From contig NZ_JXMU01000007.1 in NCBI RefSeq assembly GCF_001293565.1, positions 163,282 to 227,281 on the forward strand: DNA of 64,000 bases, written 5' to 3'. Positions 37,607 to 47,541 of the stretch are shown here, piece by piece. The translations under genes were made by a program, and so were the position numbers. This stretch comes from Ahrensia marina (GTDB lineage Bacteria > Pseudomonadota > Alphaproteobacteria > Rhizobiales > Rhizobiaceae). Position 1 is the first letter of the stretch. The number at the start of each line of letters is the position of its first letter. A model generated the notes under the pieces. That model made no database searches and was not told where the DNA came from. It saw only the letters and a program-made list of their open reading frames with translations.

Positions 37607-39541
37607 ATGGCAAAAGTAATCGGTATCGATCTGGGTACAACAAACTCTTGTGTCGCTGTCATGGACGGCAAGGATGCAAAAGTTATCGAAAACGCGGAAG
37701 GTGCGCGTACAACGCCTTCAATGGTCGCATTCACTGATGATGGCGAGCGCCTTGTCGGCCAGCCTGCCAAGCGTCAGGCTGTTACAAACCCTGAAAACAC
37801 TTTGTTTGCGGTTAAGCGCCTTATTGGTCGTCGCTTCGATGACCCGACAGTGAAAAAAGACCAGAAAATGGTGCCTTTTAAAATTGTTGAAGGTTCAAAT
37901 GGCGATGCGTGGGTTGAGGCCGGTGATGACAAGCACTCACCTGCTCAGATTTCCGCGATGATCCTGAACAAAATGAAAGAAACTGCAGAAGCTTACCTTG
38001 GTGAAAAGGTCGAGCAGGCGGTTATCACTGTTCCGGCATATTTTAACGACGCACAGCGTCAGGCGACAAAAGACGCCGGTAAGATTTCCGGTCTGGAAGT
38101 TCTTCGTATCATCAACGAGCCAACTGCGGCGGCGCTTGCTTACGGCCTTGATAAGTCATCTGGCGGTACGATTGCCGTTTACGACCTTGGCGGCGGTACA
38201 TTCGACGTTTCAATTCTGGAAATTGGTGACGGCGTATTTGAAGTTAAATCAACCAATGGTGACACATTCCTTGGTGGTGAAGACTTCGATATGCGTCTTG
38301 TTGAATACTTCGCCGAAGAATTCAAAAAAGATCAGGGCATTGACCTGAAAGGCGATAAGCTTGCGCTTCAGCGTTTGAAAGAAGCTGCCGAGAAAGCAAA
38401 GATCGAACTTTCTTCTTCTTCACAGACTGAAGTGAACCTGCCGTTCATTACAGCCGATAGCACTGGTCCTAAGCACCTGACCATGAAATTGTCGCGCTCG
38501 AAGTTTGAAAACCTCGTAGACGATCTGGTCAAGCGTACAGTTGATCCAATGAAGGCCGCATTGAAAGACGCTGGCCTGAAAGCTGGTGATATCGATGAGG
38601 TTGTTCTTGTTGGTGGTATGACACGTATGCCGAAGGTCCAAGAAACTGTGAAAGGTTTCTTTGGTAAAGACCCGCACAAAGGTGTGAACCCGGATGAAGT
38701 TGTGGCCATGGGCGCAGCTATCCAAGGCGGTGTTCTTCAGGGCGACGTTAAAGACGTGCTTCTTCTCGACGTGACACCATTGTCACTTGGTATTGAAACA
38801 CTCGGCGGCGTGTTCACACGCTTGATTGACCGCAACACAACAATTCCGACCAAGAAGTCGCAGACATTCTCGACAGCCGAAGACAACCAGTCTGCTGTGA
38901 CTATTCGTGTTTCCCAAGGTGAACGCGAAATGGCAGCCGACAACAAAATGCTTGGTCAGTTTGACTTGATCGGTATTCCGCCTGCACCGCGCGGTGTCCC
39001 TCAGATCGAAGTGACATTTGATATTGATGCCAACGGTATCGTCAATGTTAAAGCGGTCGACAAAGGCACTGGCAAAGAGCACGAAATCCGCATTCAGGCG
39101 TCTGGCGGTCTTTCTGACGACGAGATCGAGCAAATGGTCAAGGAAGCGGAAGCCAACGCGGAAAATGATAAAAAACGCCGTGAAGGTGTGGAAGCTAAGA
39201 ACCAGGCTGAATCACTTGTCGATTCTACTGAAAAGTCTCTCAAAGAGCATGGCGATAAAATCAGCGAAGAAGAGAAATCTGACATCGAAGATGCTATTGC
39301 CGAGTTGAAAGAAGAGATCGGCAAAGACGAGCTTGACGGCGAAGCCCTTGCTGCGAAAACGCAGACTTTGGCAGAAGCATCTATGAAGCTTGGTCAGGCA
39401 ATTTATGAGGCAACACAAGCAGAAGAATCTGCTGCTGCTGAAGCCGATGCCGCAGCAGATGCTGCCGGTGACGACGTCATGGATGCTGACTTTGAAGACA
39501 TCAGCGATGATGACGACGAAGACAGCAAGAAGTCTGCATAA
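37607..39541 (+). CDS. dnaK: Chaperone protein DnaK (Hsp70)
   Basis: DnaK is the ATP-driven Hsp70 chaperone. The 644-residue protein has the nucleotide-binding domain ([50 protein letters not shown]), the linker [19 protein letters not shown], the substrate-binding domain and a lid that ends in an Ala/Asp/Glu-rich tail with [19 protein letters not shown] lies before the ATG. It has its own terminator, so dnaJ is probably transcribed partly independently. Confidence 0.98.
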   Translation: MAKVIGIDLGTTNSCVAVMDGKDAKVIENAEGARTTPSMVAFTDDGERLVGQPAKRQAVTNPENTLFAVKRLIGRRFDDPTVKKDQKMVPFKIVEGSNGDAWVEAGDDKHSPAQISAMILNKMKETAEAYLGEKVEQAVITVPAYFNDAQRQATKDAGKISGLEVLRIINEPTAAALAYGLDKSSGGTIAVYDLGGGTFDVSILEIGDGVFEVKSTNGDTFLGGEDFDMRLVEYFAEEFKKDQGIDLKGDKLALQRLKEAAEKAKIELSSSSQTEVNLPFITADSTGPKHLTMKLSRSKFENLVDDLVKRTVDPMKAALKDAGLKAGDIDEVVLVGGMTRMPKVQETVKGFFGKDPHKGVNPDEVVAMGAAIQGGVLQGDVKDVLLLDVTPLSLGIETLGGVFTRLIDRNTTIPTKKSQTFSTAEDNQSAVTIRVSQGEREMAADNKMLGQFDLIGIPPAPRGVPQIEVTFDIDANGIVNVKAVDKGTGKEHEIRIQASGGLSDDEIEQMVKEAEANAENDKKRREGVEAKNQAESLVDSTEKSLKEHGDKISEEEKSDIEDAIAELKEEIGKDELDGEALAAKTQTLAEASMKLGQAIYEATQAEESAAAEADAAADAAGDDVMDADFEDISDDDDEDSKKSA

Positions 39542-39561
39542 CTTGCTATAAAGTAATCTTT

Positions 39562-39590
39562 AAACCCCGGCAAATGAGCCGGGGTTTTGT
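39562..39590 (+). terminator. Rho-independent terminator after dnaK
   Basis: A 10-bp perfect stem (39562-39571 with 39578-39587, AAACCCCGGC/GCCGGGGTTT) runs directly into T residues, about 20 bases after the dnaK stop codon. Confidence 0.92.
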
Positions 39591-39765
39591 TAGTTGCGGC
39601 GCAATACTGCTCGTTGCTTGTTTAAAACGGACTGTGTGGCATTTAATTCGAGCGTACTGGACGAACGTTAGCAGCGATATCATTGTGCATTCTGGCGCAT
39701 CGCCCTAATTGCGAAACGTGCTAAATGGTGCCGCTGGATCAAATTGAAGGCTGGACATATTATTC

Positions 39766-40899
39766 ATGGCTAAGGCTGATTTTTACGAAACACTTGGCGT
39801 TGGTAATCGCGCTGACGATAAGGAGCTGAAAAGCGCTTATCGTAAAATGGCGATGAAGTATCATCCGGATAAAAATCCCGGAGATGCTGCTGCTGAAGCA
39901 AAGTTCAAAGAGTGTAATGAAGCGTACGAGACGCTCAAGGACCCGCAAAAACGTGCGGCATACGACCGGTATGGCCATGCTGCGTTTGAGCAGGGCGGTA
40001 TGGGTGGCGGTAGCCCATTTGGCGGCGCTTCTGCCGGTGGCTTCTCGGATATATTCGAGGACATCTTTGGAGAGATGATGGGCGGCGGCCGTCGCCAGTC
40101 AGCTGGCGGACGTGCGCGCGGCGCGGATTTGCGTTACAATCTGGAAATCTCTCTGGAAGAAGCGTTTACAGGTAAAACAGCCTCTATTCGGGTGCCAACC
40201 AATAAAACATGCGACACCTGCTCAGGCTCCGGCGCAAAGCCCGGCTCCAGCCCGACAACATGTAGCACGTGTTCGGGATCAGGCCGCGTGCGCGCAAGCC
40301 AAGGCTTCTTTTCTGTCGAACGCACATGTCCGGCATGTAATGGCCGCGGCGAAGTTATTTCAGACCCGTGTCCGGACTGTTCAGGTCAGGGACGTGTCAA
40401 TGAAGAGCGCACGCTTTCTGTGAATATTCCTGCCGGTATTGAAGATGGAACGCGCATTCGCCTTTCCGGTGAAGGTGAAGCTGGCTTCCGCGGCGGCCCG
40501 ACAGGCGACCTTTATATCTTTATTTCGGTTCGCCCGCACGAGTTTTTCCAGCGCGATGGTGCGGACCTTTATTGCAAGGTGCCGATTTCAATGACAACGG
40601 CATCATTGGGCGGACAGTTCGATGTCGGCACGCTCGATGGATCCAATACACGCGTAAAAGTGCCTGAAGGTACACAGCCGGGCCGCCAGTTTCGTTTGAA
40701 AGGCAAGGGCATGCCGGTCATGCGCCACTCCGCGATGGGTGATTTATACATTCAAATTGCAGTGGAAACACCGCAAAACCTTTCCAAGCGTCAACGTGAG
40801 TTGCTACAGGAGTTTGAAGAAATATCTGCAAAAGAAAATAGCCCGCAATCTTCGGGGTTCTTTTCACGCATGAAGGACTTCTTTGATCTTGGTGAATAA
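39766..40899 (+). CDS. dnaJ: Chaperone protein DnaJ (Hsp40)
   Basis: DnaJ stimulates DnaK ATPase activity and delivers clients. The 377-residue protein has the J domain with the HPD motif ([14 protein letters not shown]), a Gly/Phe-rich linker ([19 protein letters not shown]), four C-x-x-C-x-G-x-G zinc modules ([36 protein letters not shown]) and the C-terminal beta-sandwich domain. It is 224 bases after dnaK. Its 3' end overlaps the start region of the PmtA-like gene by up to 17 bases, which suggests translational coupling. Confidence 0.97.
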   Translation: MAKADFYETLGVGNRADDKELKSAYRKMAMKYHPDKNPGDAAAEAKFKECNEAYETLKDPQKRAAYDRYGHAAFEQGGMGGGSPFGGASAGGFSDIFEDIFGEMMGGGRRQSAGGRARGADLRYNLEISLEEAFTGKTASIRVPTNKTCDTCSGSGAKPGSSPTTCSTCSGSGRVRASQGFFSVERTCPACNGRGEVISDPCPDCSGQGRVNEERTLSVNIPAGIEDGTRIRLSGEGEAGFRGGPTGDLYIFISVRPHEFFQRDGADLYCKVPISMTTASLGGQFDVGTLDGSNTRVKVPEGTQPGRQFRLKGKGMPVMRHSAMGDLYIQIAVETPQNLSKRQRELLQEFEEISAKENSPQSSGFFSRMKDFFDLGE

Positions 40900-41500
40900 G
40901 CAAAGCCCGGCGACGTATCCTAAATCCAAATCATCGCGATTGATGGATCAGGTACGTTTTATCGGAGCTTGGGCAAGGTCCCCTAAAACTGTTGGCGCTG
41001 TCGCGCCAACATCATCTGAAACCGCTGACCTTATGGCGTCTTATATTACTTCGCCGAATACGTTGCCGGTTTTGGAACTTGGTCCCGGTACGGGGGCAAT
41101 CACCAAGGCGATATTTCGAAAAGGTATTGCCGAGCATGATCTGTATGCTGTGGAGTACGACACCAAATTCTGTCGTGAGTTGAACCTTCAGTTTCCGCAA
41201 GTCAATGTCATTCAAGGCGATGCTTTTAATCTGCATAAAACACTCGCTCACTTGAATGGTCAGAAATTCGATTGCGTAATCTCAGGCCTTCCGCTTTTGA
41301 ACTTTGCGCCGGCAATGCGGTTGAAATTTTTAATGGGTGCGCTTGAAAACATCCCGCGTGGGCGGCCATTGATCCAATTTTCCTATGGCATCCGCAATCC
41401 GATTGAAGTTGATGATGCGTCGATTTTGACCAGCCGGAGCCGATGGGTTTTTAACAACTTACCGCCTGCGCGTGTATGGACATATAGTTATAAAACATAG
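40883..41500 (+). CDS. PmtA-like SAM-dependent phospholipid methyltransferase, copy 1
   Basis: The 205-residue protein has the SAM-binding loop [14 protein letters not shown] (about 64-77), the acidic strand end [11 protein letters not shown] and [17 protein letters not shown] motif, and [13 protein letters not shown] before the final strands. It matches PmtA of rhizobia, which methylates phosphatidylethanolamine in steps toward phosphatidylcholine, and the dnaJ-pmtA neighbourhood is known in Sinorhizobium. Start codons TTG 40883 and GTG 40892 are both possible, inside the end of dnaJ; GAAGGA precedes the TTG. An ATG at 40943 would shorten the N terminus by 20 residues. Confidence 0.72.
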   Translation: MILVNKQSPATYPKSKSSRLMDQVRFIGAWARSPKTVGAVAPTSSETADLMASYITSPNTLPVLELGPGTGAITKAIFRKGIAEHDLYAVEYDTKFCRELNLQFPQVNVIQGDAFNLHKTLAHLNGQKFDCVISGLPLLNFAPAMRLKFLMGALENIPRGRPLIQFSYGIRNPIEVDDASILTSRSRWVFNNLPPARVWTYSYKT

Positions 41501-41570
41501 TTTAGTTTGGAACCTTTTCAGATAGATCGAATTTTAATGGAGTTACATCATCAATTTAGAATACAGGCGA

Positions 41571-42182
41571 ATGGGCGCCAAAGAGCGGGAATTTAAAAAA
41601 CGTATGCAGCAATCTTCTTCGCGCGTAATGAAACAATTGCATTTCATTGGCGGCGTTATTCGTTCTCCTCAGCGTTTAGGTGCAATTGCGCCGACATCCG
41701 CTGTCGTTTCAGATGTAATAGCCTCTCACATTTCAAGTAATAGCGGGCTCCCGGTTTTGGAGCTTGGGCCTGGCACAGGTCCGGTTACCGATGCAATCTT
41801 GCGGCGCGGCATTGCCGAGAAAGACATTGTCGCGATCGAGTATGACGAGTCATTTTGCAATGATTGGCAAGCCCGCTATCCGGCGGCAACTATTATTCAG
41901 GGCAATGCGCTCAACCTTGACCAGACATTGCAACATTTAGGCGATCAGCAATTCGATTGTATCGTCTCTGGTATTCCGATGCTGAACTTTTCGCAAAAAG
42001 ATCAGGCCATGTTCCTTGAGACTGCTTTTAAGCGGATTGCTCCGGGCCGCCCGATAATACAAATCACTTACGGGCGCCGTTCTCCAATATCTGTTGCTGA
42101 TAGCAATATTGAAATGACGGCCAGTCGCCGCATTTTGCGTAATTTGCCACCTGCAAAGATCTGGACTTACCGCAAATACTAA
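41571..42182 (+). CDS. PmtA-like SAM-dependent phospholipid methyltransferase, copy 2
   Basis: The 203-residue protein aligns over its length with copy 1: HFIGGVIRSPQRLGAIAPTS against [35 protein letters not shown], and FDCIVSGIPMLNF against [13 protein letters not shown]. Both end in LPPA-x-(V/I)-WTY. It was probably formed by tandem duplication. The ATG at 41571 has no close Shine-Dalgarno; TGGAGTTA lies about 25 bases upstream. A division of labour in the methylation steps is a possibility but not visible. Confidence 0.72.
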   Translation: MGAKEREFKKRMQQSSSRVMKQLHFIGGVIRSPQRLGAIAPTSAVVSDVIASHISSNSGLPVLELGPGTGPVTDAILRRGIAEKDIVAIEYDESFCNDWQARYPAATIIQGNALNLDQTLQHLGDQQFDCIVSGIPMLNFSQKDQAMFLETAFKRIAPGRPIIQITYGRRSPISVADSNIEMTASRRILRNLPPAKIWTYRKY

Positions 42183-42248
42183 ACCCCACATTACAGTTTT
42201 AAAATTTACAGCGTGCTTGGTCCCTACAACACGCAATTGGAGCTTGAT

Positions 42249-42833
42249 ATGAGTGCAAAGATATTGGTGTTTTCCGGCTCACTTCGAACCGGCTCATACA
42301 ATACTCAATTGGCAAAGGCGGCGCTGAAACTTTTAAGTGCCGAAGGGGCAGACGTCACTGAAATCTCGTTAAGTGATTATCCACTGCCTATATATGACGC
42401 CGACCTTCTAAAAGACGATGGCGCGCCGCAAAATGCGGTAAAACTCGCCCGCCTATTTCAGGCAAATGACGGTATGTTTATCGCATGCCCTGAATATAAT
42501 TCTTCCATTACGCCGCTTTTGAAGAATGTTCTGGATTGGGTGTCTGTAACAAAGTCAGATGGTAATAATGATTTAAAACCATATGCCGGTGTGACCGTTG
42601 CGCTTGGTGCCGCATCACCCGGTGCGCTAGGTGGTATCCGTGGGCTATATCATGTGCGCTCGGTTTTAATGAATGTCGGCGCGCAGATCATAACCGAGCA
42701 ATGTTCGGTGGCCAGAGCAAAGCAAAGCTTTGGAGAAGACGGCATGCCAAGCGATGAGAGAACTTTATCACTGCTAAAGAAGACATGCCGTTCATTGCTC
42801 GAGCACGTGACACCGGGGCGTGGCAAAGCCTAA
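42249..42833 (+). CDS. NAD(P)H-dependent FMN reductase
   Basis: The 194-residue flavodoxin-fold protein shows the FMN phosphate loop GSLRTGSYNTQLAKAA and the flavin-binding segment CPEYNSSITPLLKNVLDWVS, typical of NADPH-dependent FMN/quinone reductases (SsuE/ArsH-like). The frame opens at 42213 but the ATG at 42249 follows GGAG at proper spacing and begins with the beta strand AKILVFSGS. The electron acceptor cannot be told. It lies between the methyltransferase pair and pyrF. Confidence 0.85.
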   Translation: MSAKILVFSGSLRTGSYNTQLAKAALKLLSAEGADVTEISLSDYPLPIYDADLLKDDGAPQNAVKLARLFQANDGMFIACPEYNSSITPLLKNVLDWVSVTKSDGNNDLKPYAGVTVALGAASPGALGGIRGLYHVRSVLMNVGAQIITEQCSVARAKQSFGEDGMPSDERTLSLLKKTCRSLLEHVTPGRGKA

Positions 42834-42956
42834 TCGCCTTTATCTCTTTTTGCGCCGTATCAGAGTTGTTTCTCTTATAACTTTTCTGCCATTTATCTTG
42901 AGGCACGAACTTTGCTGTGCAATTGAACGTTCGTGAACTCTGCGAAGGATTGCCCT

Positions 42957-43661
42957 ATGTCTGGAAATGCAAAAGACCGCCTTATCGTCGCTCTTGATGT
43001 GCCGACGATGCTCGAAGCTGCCGGAATTGTTGAAAGCCTTGGCGATGAGGTTTCATTTTATAAAATCGGCCATCAATTGGCATTTGTCGGCGGATTGGAT
43101 TTGGCGCGTGAATTAAAAGCCGCTGGCAAATCTGTTTTCCTCGACATGAAATTGCTCGACATAGACAACACGATTGCAAAAGGTGTTGAAAATATCGCCC
43201 GACTGGGTGTCGATATGCTGACTTTACATGCTTATCCCAAAGCGATGGCCGCAGCCGTGGAAGCTGCCAAAGGAACAGATTTGACCCTGCTTGGTGTCAC
43301 GGTCCTCACCTCAATGGATGACAAGGATTTGTCCGAAGCCGGTTATCATGATGATGCGGCGACTTTGGTTCTCAAACGGGCTCGGCAGGCGGCCCGAATT
43401 GGCATGGGCGGCATCGTGTGTTCGGCTGAAGAAGCAGAACCGGTGCGCGAGATTGTCGGTGAGAACATGGCAGTTGTTACGCCGGGAATTCGTTTGGCCG
43501 ACGGCGAGGCGGGAGACCAGAAACGTGTCGTAACACCGGATGTGGCTATTCGTTCCGGCGCGAGTCATTTGGTCGTTGGCCGACCGATTGTGGCCGCTGC
43601 GGATCGACGCACGGCTGCACGACAGTTTTTAAATCAGATTGAAACGGCGCAAAGCGCGTAA
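42957..43661 (+). CDS. pyrF: Orotidine 5'-phosphate decarboxylase
   Basis: PyrF converts OMP to UMP, the last step of de novo pyrimidine synthesis. The 234-residue TIM-barrel protein shows LIVALDVPT, the catalytic D-x-K-x-x-D in [14 protein letters not shown] (Lys-Asp pair), LTLHAYP and the phosphate-binding [21 protein letters not shown] and [18 protein letters not shown] lies 7 bases before the ATG at 42957, which is favoured over an upstream in-frame ATG at 42933. A DUF1330 gene follows 16 bases later. Confidence 0.95.
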   Translation: MSGNAKDRLIVALDVPTMLEAAGIVESLGDEVSFYKIGHQLAFVGGLDLARELKAAGKSVFLDMKLLDIDNTIAKGVENIARLGVDMLTLHAYPKAMAAAVEAAKGTDLTLLGVTVLTSMDDKDLSEAGYHDDAATLVLKRARQAARIGMGGIVCSAEEAEPVREIVGENMAVVTPGIRLADGEAGDQKRVVTPDVAIRSGASHLVVGRPIVAAADRRTAARQFLNQIETAQSA

Positions 43662-43677
43662 TCAAAGGGAATGTACT

Positions 43678-43971
43678 ATGGCAAAAGGTTATTGGGTTGG
43701 GCGCATAAATGTTCACGATGCGGAGCGTTATAAGGACTATGTTGCGACAGCCACGCCCGCTTACGAAGAGTTTGGTGCAAAGTTTCTTGTGCGCGGCGGC
43801 GACATCCACGCCCAGGAAGGTGAAAGCCGCTCACGCAATGTCGTGGTTGAGTTTGACAGTGTAGAAACAGCTTTAGCTTGCTATAATTCTGAAACTTACA
43901 GCCGTGCCCGTGCCATCCGTCAGGAAGCCGCCGACGGTGAGATCATCGTTGTTGAGGGCTTTGCAGGCTGA
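43678..43971 (+). CDS. DUF1330 family protein
   Basis: The 97-residue protein has a ferredoxin-like alpha/beta pattern (GYWVGRINVHDAERYKDYV, SRNVVVEFDSVETALACYNS, EIIVVEGF) typical of DUF1330 proteins. Its function is unknown. An AAAGGGA sequence lies 7 bases before the ATG at 43678; the frame is open further upstream but inside pyrF. The pyrF-DUF1330 pair recurs in rhizobia. Confidence 0.85.
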   Translation: MAKGYWVGRINVHDAERYKDYVATATPAYEEFGAKFLVRGGDIHAQEGESRSRNVVVEFDSVETALACYNSETYSRARAIRQEAADGEIIVVEGFAG

Positions 43972-44433
43972 TTCTGGCTAAGAATCGATGTTTCAAGAAT
44001 TTGAGAGGCTCGTTCCTGTGTGAATGGGCCTTTTAAGTATGAAATTCTGTGGGGTAAAAACGGTCCGGCAAGCTTTAGGCAAGGCGTGGGCTGCTAATCG
44101 CCATCTTTACTGTGAAGTTAGCTGTGTACAGAATAGGTTTTGCAGACCCTATCATGCTTCGCCATTTAAGATGCGGTTTTTCAAACGTTTTTCGTCTGCC
44201 ATATTAAGATTTGTAATATGTTTGAACGCTATATTGTGGTCGCCGGATTTGACTTCAGGAACGAACACAAGCGCCACTTAATCCGTAAATGCTTCAAAAA
44301 ATGGGACTTGTAGGCTTGGAATAGTACATTAGTCTGCTTGATTTTGCAGTGCAACACGGTGATTGTGCAAATCCGAATACCGTACAAAGTGATTATATCG
44401 TGCGTCGGGGTGTTTTTTGAGGAGCAGGAAAAG
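43972..44433. other. Non-coding stretch upstream of phaZ, with a PhaR-like palindrome
   Basis: About 460 bases without a supported gene. An open frame at 44024-44281 starts without a ribosome binding site and has an unlikely composition. The notable element is TTGCAGTGCAA at 44344-44354, a perfect palindrome around G, with a related TTGTGCAA at 44363-44370. TGC/GCA palindromes are typical operators of PhaR, the PHB-sensing repressor, and the site is 80 bases before phaZ. Confidence 0.45.
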
Positions 44434-45702
44434 ATGTTCTACAAGTTCTATGAAATGAATCATGCGCTTATGCAGCCTTGGCGTACAATGGCTGAGGCGA
44501 CGAGCATGTTTTATCGTAACCCTGCCAATCCTTTTTCCCAAACAAAATACGCACGCACCGTGGCTGCATGGGCCGAAGTGTTTGAGCGTACGACACGACG
44601 TTATGGCAAACCGGCATTCAATATCCATCAAACGGTAGTGGATGATCAGGAAATAGCCGTCGTTGAAAGGGTTGAGTGGGAAAAACCATTTTGTAAGTTA
44701 CTGCATTTTTCCCGCGCACTAAAAAAGCCGCGTCATAATGATCCGAAAATTTTGCTTGTTGCGCCAATGTCAGGTCACTATGCAACTTTGCTGCGCGGCA
44801 CTGTGGAACGCTTAATACCCGAAGCGGAAGTATATATAACGGACTGGGTCGATGCGCGTGATGTTCCTGTATCGGAAGGTGCTTTCGATCTTTCAGACTA
44901 TATCGACTATCTGATCGAGATGGTTGAGCATATGGGACCGGACACGCACATCATCGGCGTATGTCAGCCATCCGTGCCAGTGCTTGCAGCGGTCGCGGTA
45001 ATGGAAAAACGTAAAGATGCCGTCTCGCCATTATCAATGACGTTGATGGGCGGGCCGATTGATACACGCCGCAATCCAACTGCCGTCAATGATCTCGCGG
45101 AAGAAAAAGATATCGATTGGTTCCGTGAAAATGTTATCATGGATGTGCCATTCCCCAACCCGGGGCTTGGCCGTAAGGTTTATCCGGGCTTTTTGCAACT
45201 GACAGGCTTCATGTCCATGAATCTTGACCGCCACATGATCGCACAGAAAGATTTTTTCATGCACCTCGTGCGCGGTGACGGAGACAGCGCAGAAAAGCAC
45301 CGTGATTTTTATGATGAATATCTCGCCGTGATGGATTTGACGGCCGAGTTTTACCTGCAGACAATTGAAGTGGTTTTCATCGAACATTCACTGGCCAAAG
45401 GCACGATGATGCACCGTGGCGAACGGGTCGATCTTTCAGCCATTAAAAATGTTTCTCTTTTCACAATTGAAGGAGAAAACGACGATATTACTGGCCGCGG
45501 TCAAACCGAGGCTGCGCAGGATCTATGTTCAAACATTCCGCCGGCGTTCAAGCAGCATTATGAGCAGCCGTCTGTCGGCCATTATGGTGTGTTTAATGGA
45601 TCGCGCTTCCGCAAAGAGGTTGCGCCGCGTATTCTTGAATTTATGGCAAAGTCTAAATCGCGCAAAGAGCGCAAGAAGCCTGAGTTGCGCGCGGTGTCAT
45701 AA
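44434..45702 (+). CDS. phaZ: Intracellular polyhydroxyalkanoate depolymerase
   Basis: PhaZ mobilises the carbon store polyhydroxybutyrate from granules. The 423-residue alpha/beta-hydrolase lacks a signal peptide and carries GVCQPSVP with Cys177 in place of the usual Ser, the hallmark of short-chain intracellular depolymerases of the Ralstonia PhaZ1 group. A family start MFYKFYEMNHALMQPWR begins at 44434, preceded by GAGGAGCAGGAAAAG; the longer open frame to 44338 is untranslated leader. His and Asp of the triad are likely in the C-terminal GHYGVFNG and ENDDITG segments. Confidence 0.9.
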   Translation: MFYKFYEMNHALMQPWRTMAEATSMFYRNPANPFSQTKYARTVAAWAEVFERTTRRYGKPAFNIHQTVVDDQEIAVVERVEWEKPFCKLLHFSRALKKPRHNDPKILLVAPMSGHYATLLRGTVERLIPEAEVYITDWVDARDVPVSEGAFDLSDYIDYLIEMVEHMGPDTHIIGVCQPSVPVLAAVAVMEKRKDAVSPLSMTLMGGPIDTRRNPTAVNDLAEEKDIDWFRENVIMDVPFPNPGLGRKVYPGFLQLTGFMSMNLDRHMIAQKDFFMHLVRGDGDSAEKHRDFYDEYLAVMDLTAEFYLQTIEVVFIEHSLAKGTMMHRGERVDLSAIKNVSLFTIEGENDDITGRGQTEAAQDLCSNIPPAFKQHYEQPSVGHYGVFNGSRFRKEVAPRILEFMAKSKSRKERKKPELRAVS

Positions 45703-45764
45703 TTGGTTGCTAACGCCAGTTTTTATCCACATGGCTTGAAATTATTGTGAATTGACTTTTTGAG

Positions 45765-45786
45765 CACCGCCAACAGGCGGTGTTTT
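45765..45786 (+). terminator. Rho-independent terminator after phaZ
   Basis: A perfect 7-bp stem CACCGCC/GGCGGTG with an AACA loop is followed by TTTT, 63 bases after the phaZ stop codon. Confidence 0.88.
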
Positions 45787-45809
45787 ATTATGTGCCGTAT
45801 TGCCACGCT

Positions 45810-45825
45810 TTAACCATATTTTAAC
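45810..45825 (+). promoter_or_regulatory. Full CtrA box, copy 1
   Basis: TTAA-CCATATT-TTAAC is a perfect match to the CtrA consensus TTAA-N7-TTAAC. It lies 98 bases before the LapG-family protease start. Confidence 0.7.
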
Positions 45826-45864
45826 CTTGCTGTTCGTGTGCATTGCGTTCGAACTATAGTCTGG

Positions 45865-45879
45865 TTAATCATTTGTTAA
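45865..45879 (+). promoter_or_regulatory. Full CtrA box, copy 2
   Basis: TTAA-TCATTTG-TTAA matches the CtrA core and lies 55 bases after copy 1 and 43 bases before the same gene. Confidence 0.65.
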
Positions 45880-45907
45880 TAAACAAAAGAGCCCTGCGGT
45901 CACAATC

Positions 45908-46522
45908 ATGAGACTATCGAAGATCAAAATCAACTTCTGCATTCTGGCCGCCAGCGTGGTTGTTTTGCCAGGCGCAATGGCCAACGCATCTTCAATGCTC
46001 ACCGGAAAAATTACGTCACAACCTATCGGTCATTATGAGTTTTGCTTGGCCTACAAGGAAGAGTGCAAGCAGGAACGTGAGGCATCGTTAAATCCGGTAA
46101 ATCTTACACGCGACCTATGGAAGAAGATCGTCAACATCAATTCAGCTATCAATATGGTGATTGAGCCGCGCAGTGATCTGGAAATTTATGGCCGCGAAGA
46201 AGTGTGGGCCTATCCGGACATCGCTGGTGATTGTGAAGATTATGTTCTGCTCAAGCGGCAAATGCTAATGAAGGAAGGCATTTCTCCTTCGGCACTCTTA
46301 ATAACAGTTGTGCGCAAGCCGGATGGCGAAGGACATGCCGTTTTGACTGTACGCACTGATCGCGGTGATTTTGTTCTGGACAATTTGAACAGTCAGGTTC
46401 GCGTATGGGACCAAACACCGTACGAATACCTCAAACGCCAGTCAGAGCGCCACGCAGGCCATTGGGTTACTATTGAAAATACGGATATGACAGTCGTTGG
46501 CTCTGTAAAGAAGAGCGACTAA
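45908..46522 (+). CDS. LapG-family transglutaminase-like cysteine protease
   Basis: The 204-residue protein has a signal peptide (cleavage near AMANA) and the BTLCP (PF06035) catalytic triad: Cys109 in GDCEDYVLL, His143 in GEGHAVLTV and Asp158 in VLDNL. The best-known member, LapG, cuts the N-terminal anchor of large surface adhesins in the periplasm and is held inactive by LapD when c-di-GMP is high. No adhesin or LapD gene is visible here, so the target is unknown. Two CtrA boxes upstream suggest cell-cycle control. Confidence 0.85.
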   Translation: MRLSKIKINFCILAASVVVLPGAMANASSMLTGKITSQPIGHYEFCLAYKEECKQEREASLNPVNLTRDLWKKIVNINSAINMVIEPRSDLEIYGREEVWAYPDIAGDCEDYVLLKRQMLMKEGISPSALLITVVRKPDGEGHAVLTVRTDRGDFVLDNLNSQVRVWDQTPYEYLKRQSERHAGHWVTIENTDMTVVGSVKKSD

Positions 46523-46546
46523 TCATTGTATCACCTGTCTTTGCTT

Positions 46547-47530
46547 TTAGGCATTGCCAATCAGCATACCCGCCGCAAATACCAGCGCACCGCCTAGGAC
46601 CACCTGGAATATGGCACGTGCCCATGGCGTTTCCATATATTTGTTTTGTATCCATGTGATTGCAAAGAGCTCCACAATAACGATAGCGAATGCAATTGTC
46701 GTTGCAGTCCAGAAATGCGGGATAAGGTAGGGCAAAGCATGTCCAAGGCCGCCAATTGCCGTCATAATACCGGTGGCTAGGCCGCGCTTGATCGGTGAAC
46801 CACGACCGGAAATGACACCGTCATCCGAAGCCACTTCTGTAAAGCCCATTGAGATACCTGCGCCAACCGATGCGGCTAGGCCGACAAGAAATGTGGTCCA
46901 TGTATCATGTGTTGCAAAAGCAACGGCAAAAATTGGGGCCAGCGTTGATACAGAGCCATCCATCAAGCCGGCAAGTCCGGGTTGAACGTAGGTCAGTATA
47001 AACTGCTTGTGTTCGGCTTTGTCTTCAGCGTCGCGAACCTCATCTGGCGTATGCTTGGCCTCCAGTTGAGACGCTGTAGTTTGGTGGCCGCTTTCAGCAA
47101 TGGCCAGTTCTCCAAGCAAAAGACGTGTGTCGACGTCCTTTGTTTGTTGTGCTGCCCTTAAATAGAACCGGTGCGCTTGCTGCTCCATCTGTGAAGCCAT
47201 TGCGCGTACTTTTTCAATGCCGAGCGGTCTTACAAGCCAGTCGGGTTTACGCTCGTAGTAGCCTTTTACGTGCTCACGCCGAATGAGCGGAACTTCGGGG
47301 CCAAACCGCGCCTTATGCATTTTAAGGAGCATTTCGCGGTGCGTCTCTTCTTCTGCAGCCATTTCTTCGAAGATTTTCGCGGATGCAGGATAATCTTCTC
47401 TCAAGCCGTCGGCATAGGCGAGATAGATGCGCGCATCATCCTCTTCTGAAGAAATTGCAAGAGCAAGAATTTCCTGCTCGCTCAGTGAGTGAAATTCACG
47501 TCGTGTGTTGGACCAGAAGCGACTTAGCAT
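46547..47530 (-). CDS. mbfA: Membrane-bound ferritin-like iron exporter MbfA
   Basis: The 327-residue protein joins an N-terminal erythrin-like ferritin domain (about 1-165, with diiron ligands in SSEEDDARIYL, AAEEETHREML and AESGHQ) to a C-terminal VIT1/CCC1-type membrane domain of about five helices. In Agrobacterium and Bradyrhizobium MbfA exports excess iron and protects against peroxide, repressed by Irr in low iron. Here the Irr box at 47542-47558 overlaps the likely leader. It is convergent with the LapG-like gene. Confidence 0.92.
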   Translation of the reverse strand: MLSRFWSNTRREFHSLSEQEILALAISSEEDDARIYLAYADGLREDYPASAKIFEEMAAEEETHREMLLKMHKARFGPEVPLIRREHVKGYYERKPDWLVRPLGIEKVRAMASQMEQQAHRFYLRAAQQTKDVDTRLLLGELAIAESGHQTTASQLEAKHTPDEVRDAEDKAEHKQFILTYVQPGLAGLMDGSVSTLAPIFAVAFATHDTWTTFLVGLAASVGAGISMGFTEVASDDGVISGRGSPIKRGLATGIMTAIGGLGHALPYLIPHFWTATTIAFAIVIVELFAITWIQNKYMETPWARAIFQVVLGGALVFAAGMLIGNA

Positions 47531-47541
47531 TGCAATCTCTC

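Noticed and set aside
44024..44281. 85-residue open frame between the DUF1330 gene and phaZ
   Set aside because: No ribosome binding site and no family pattern; the region looks like promoter DNA.
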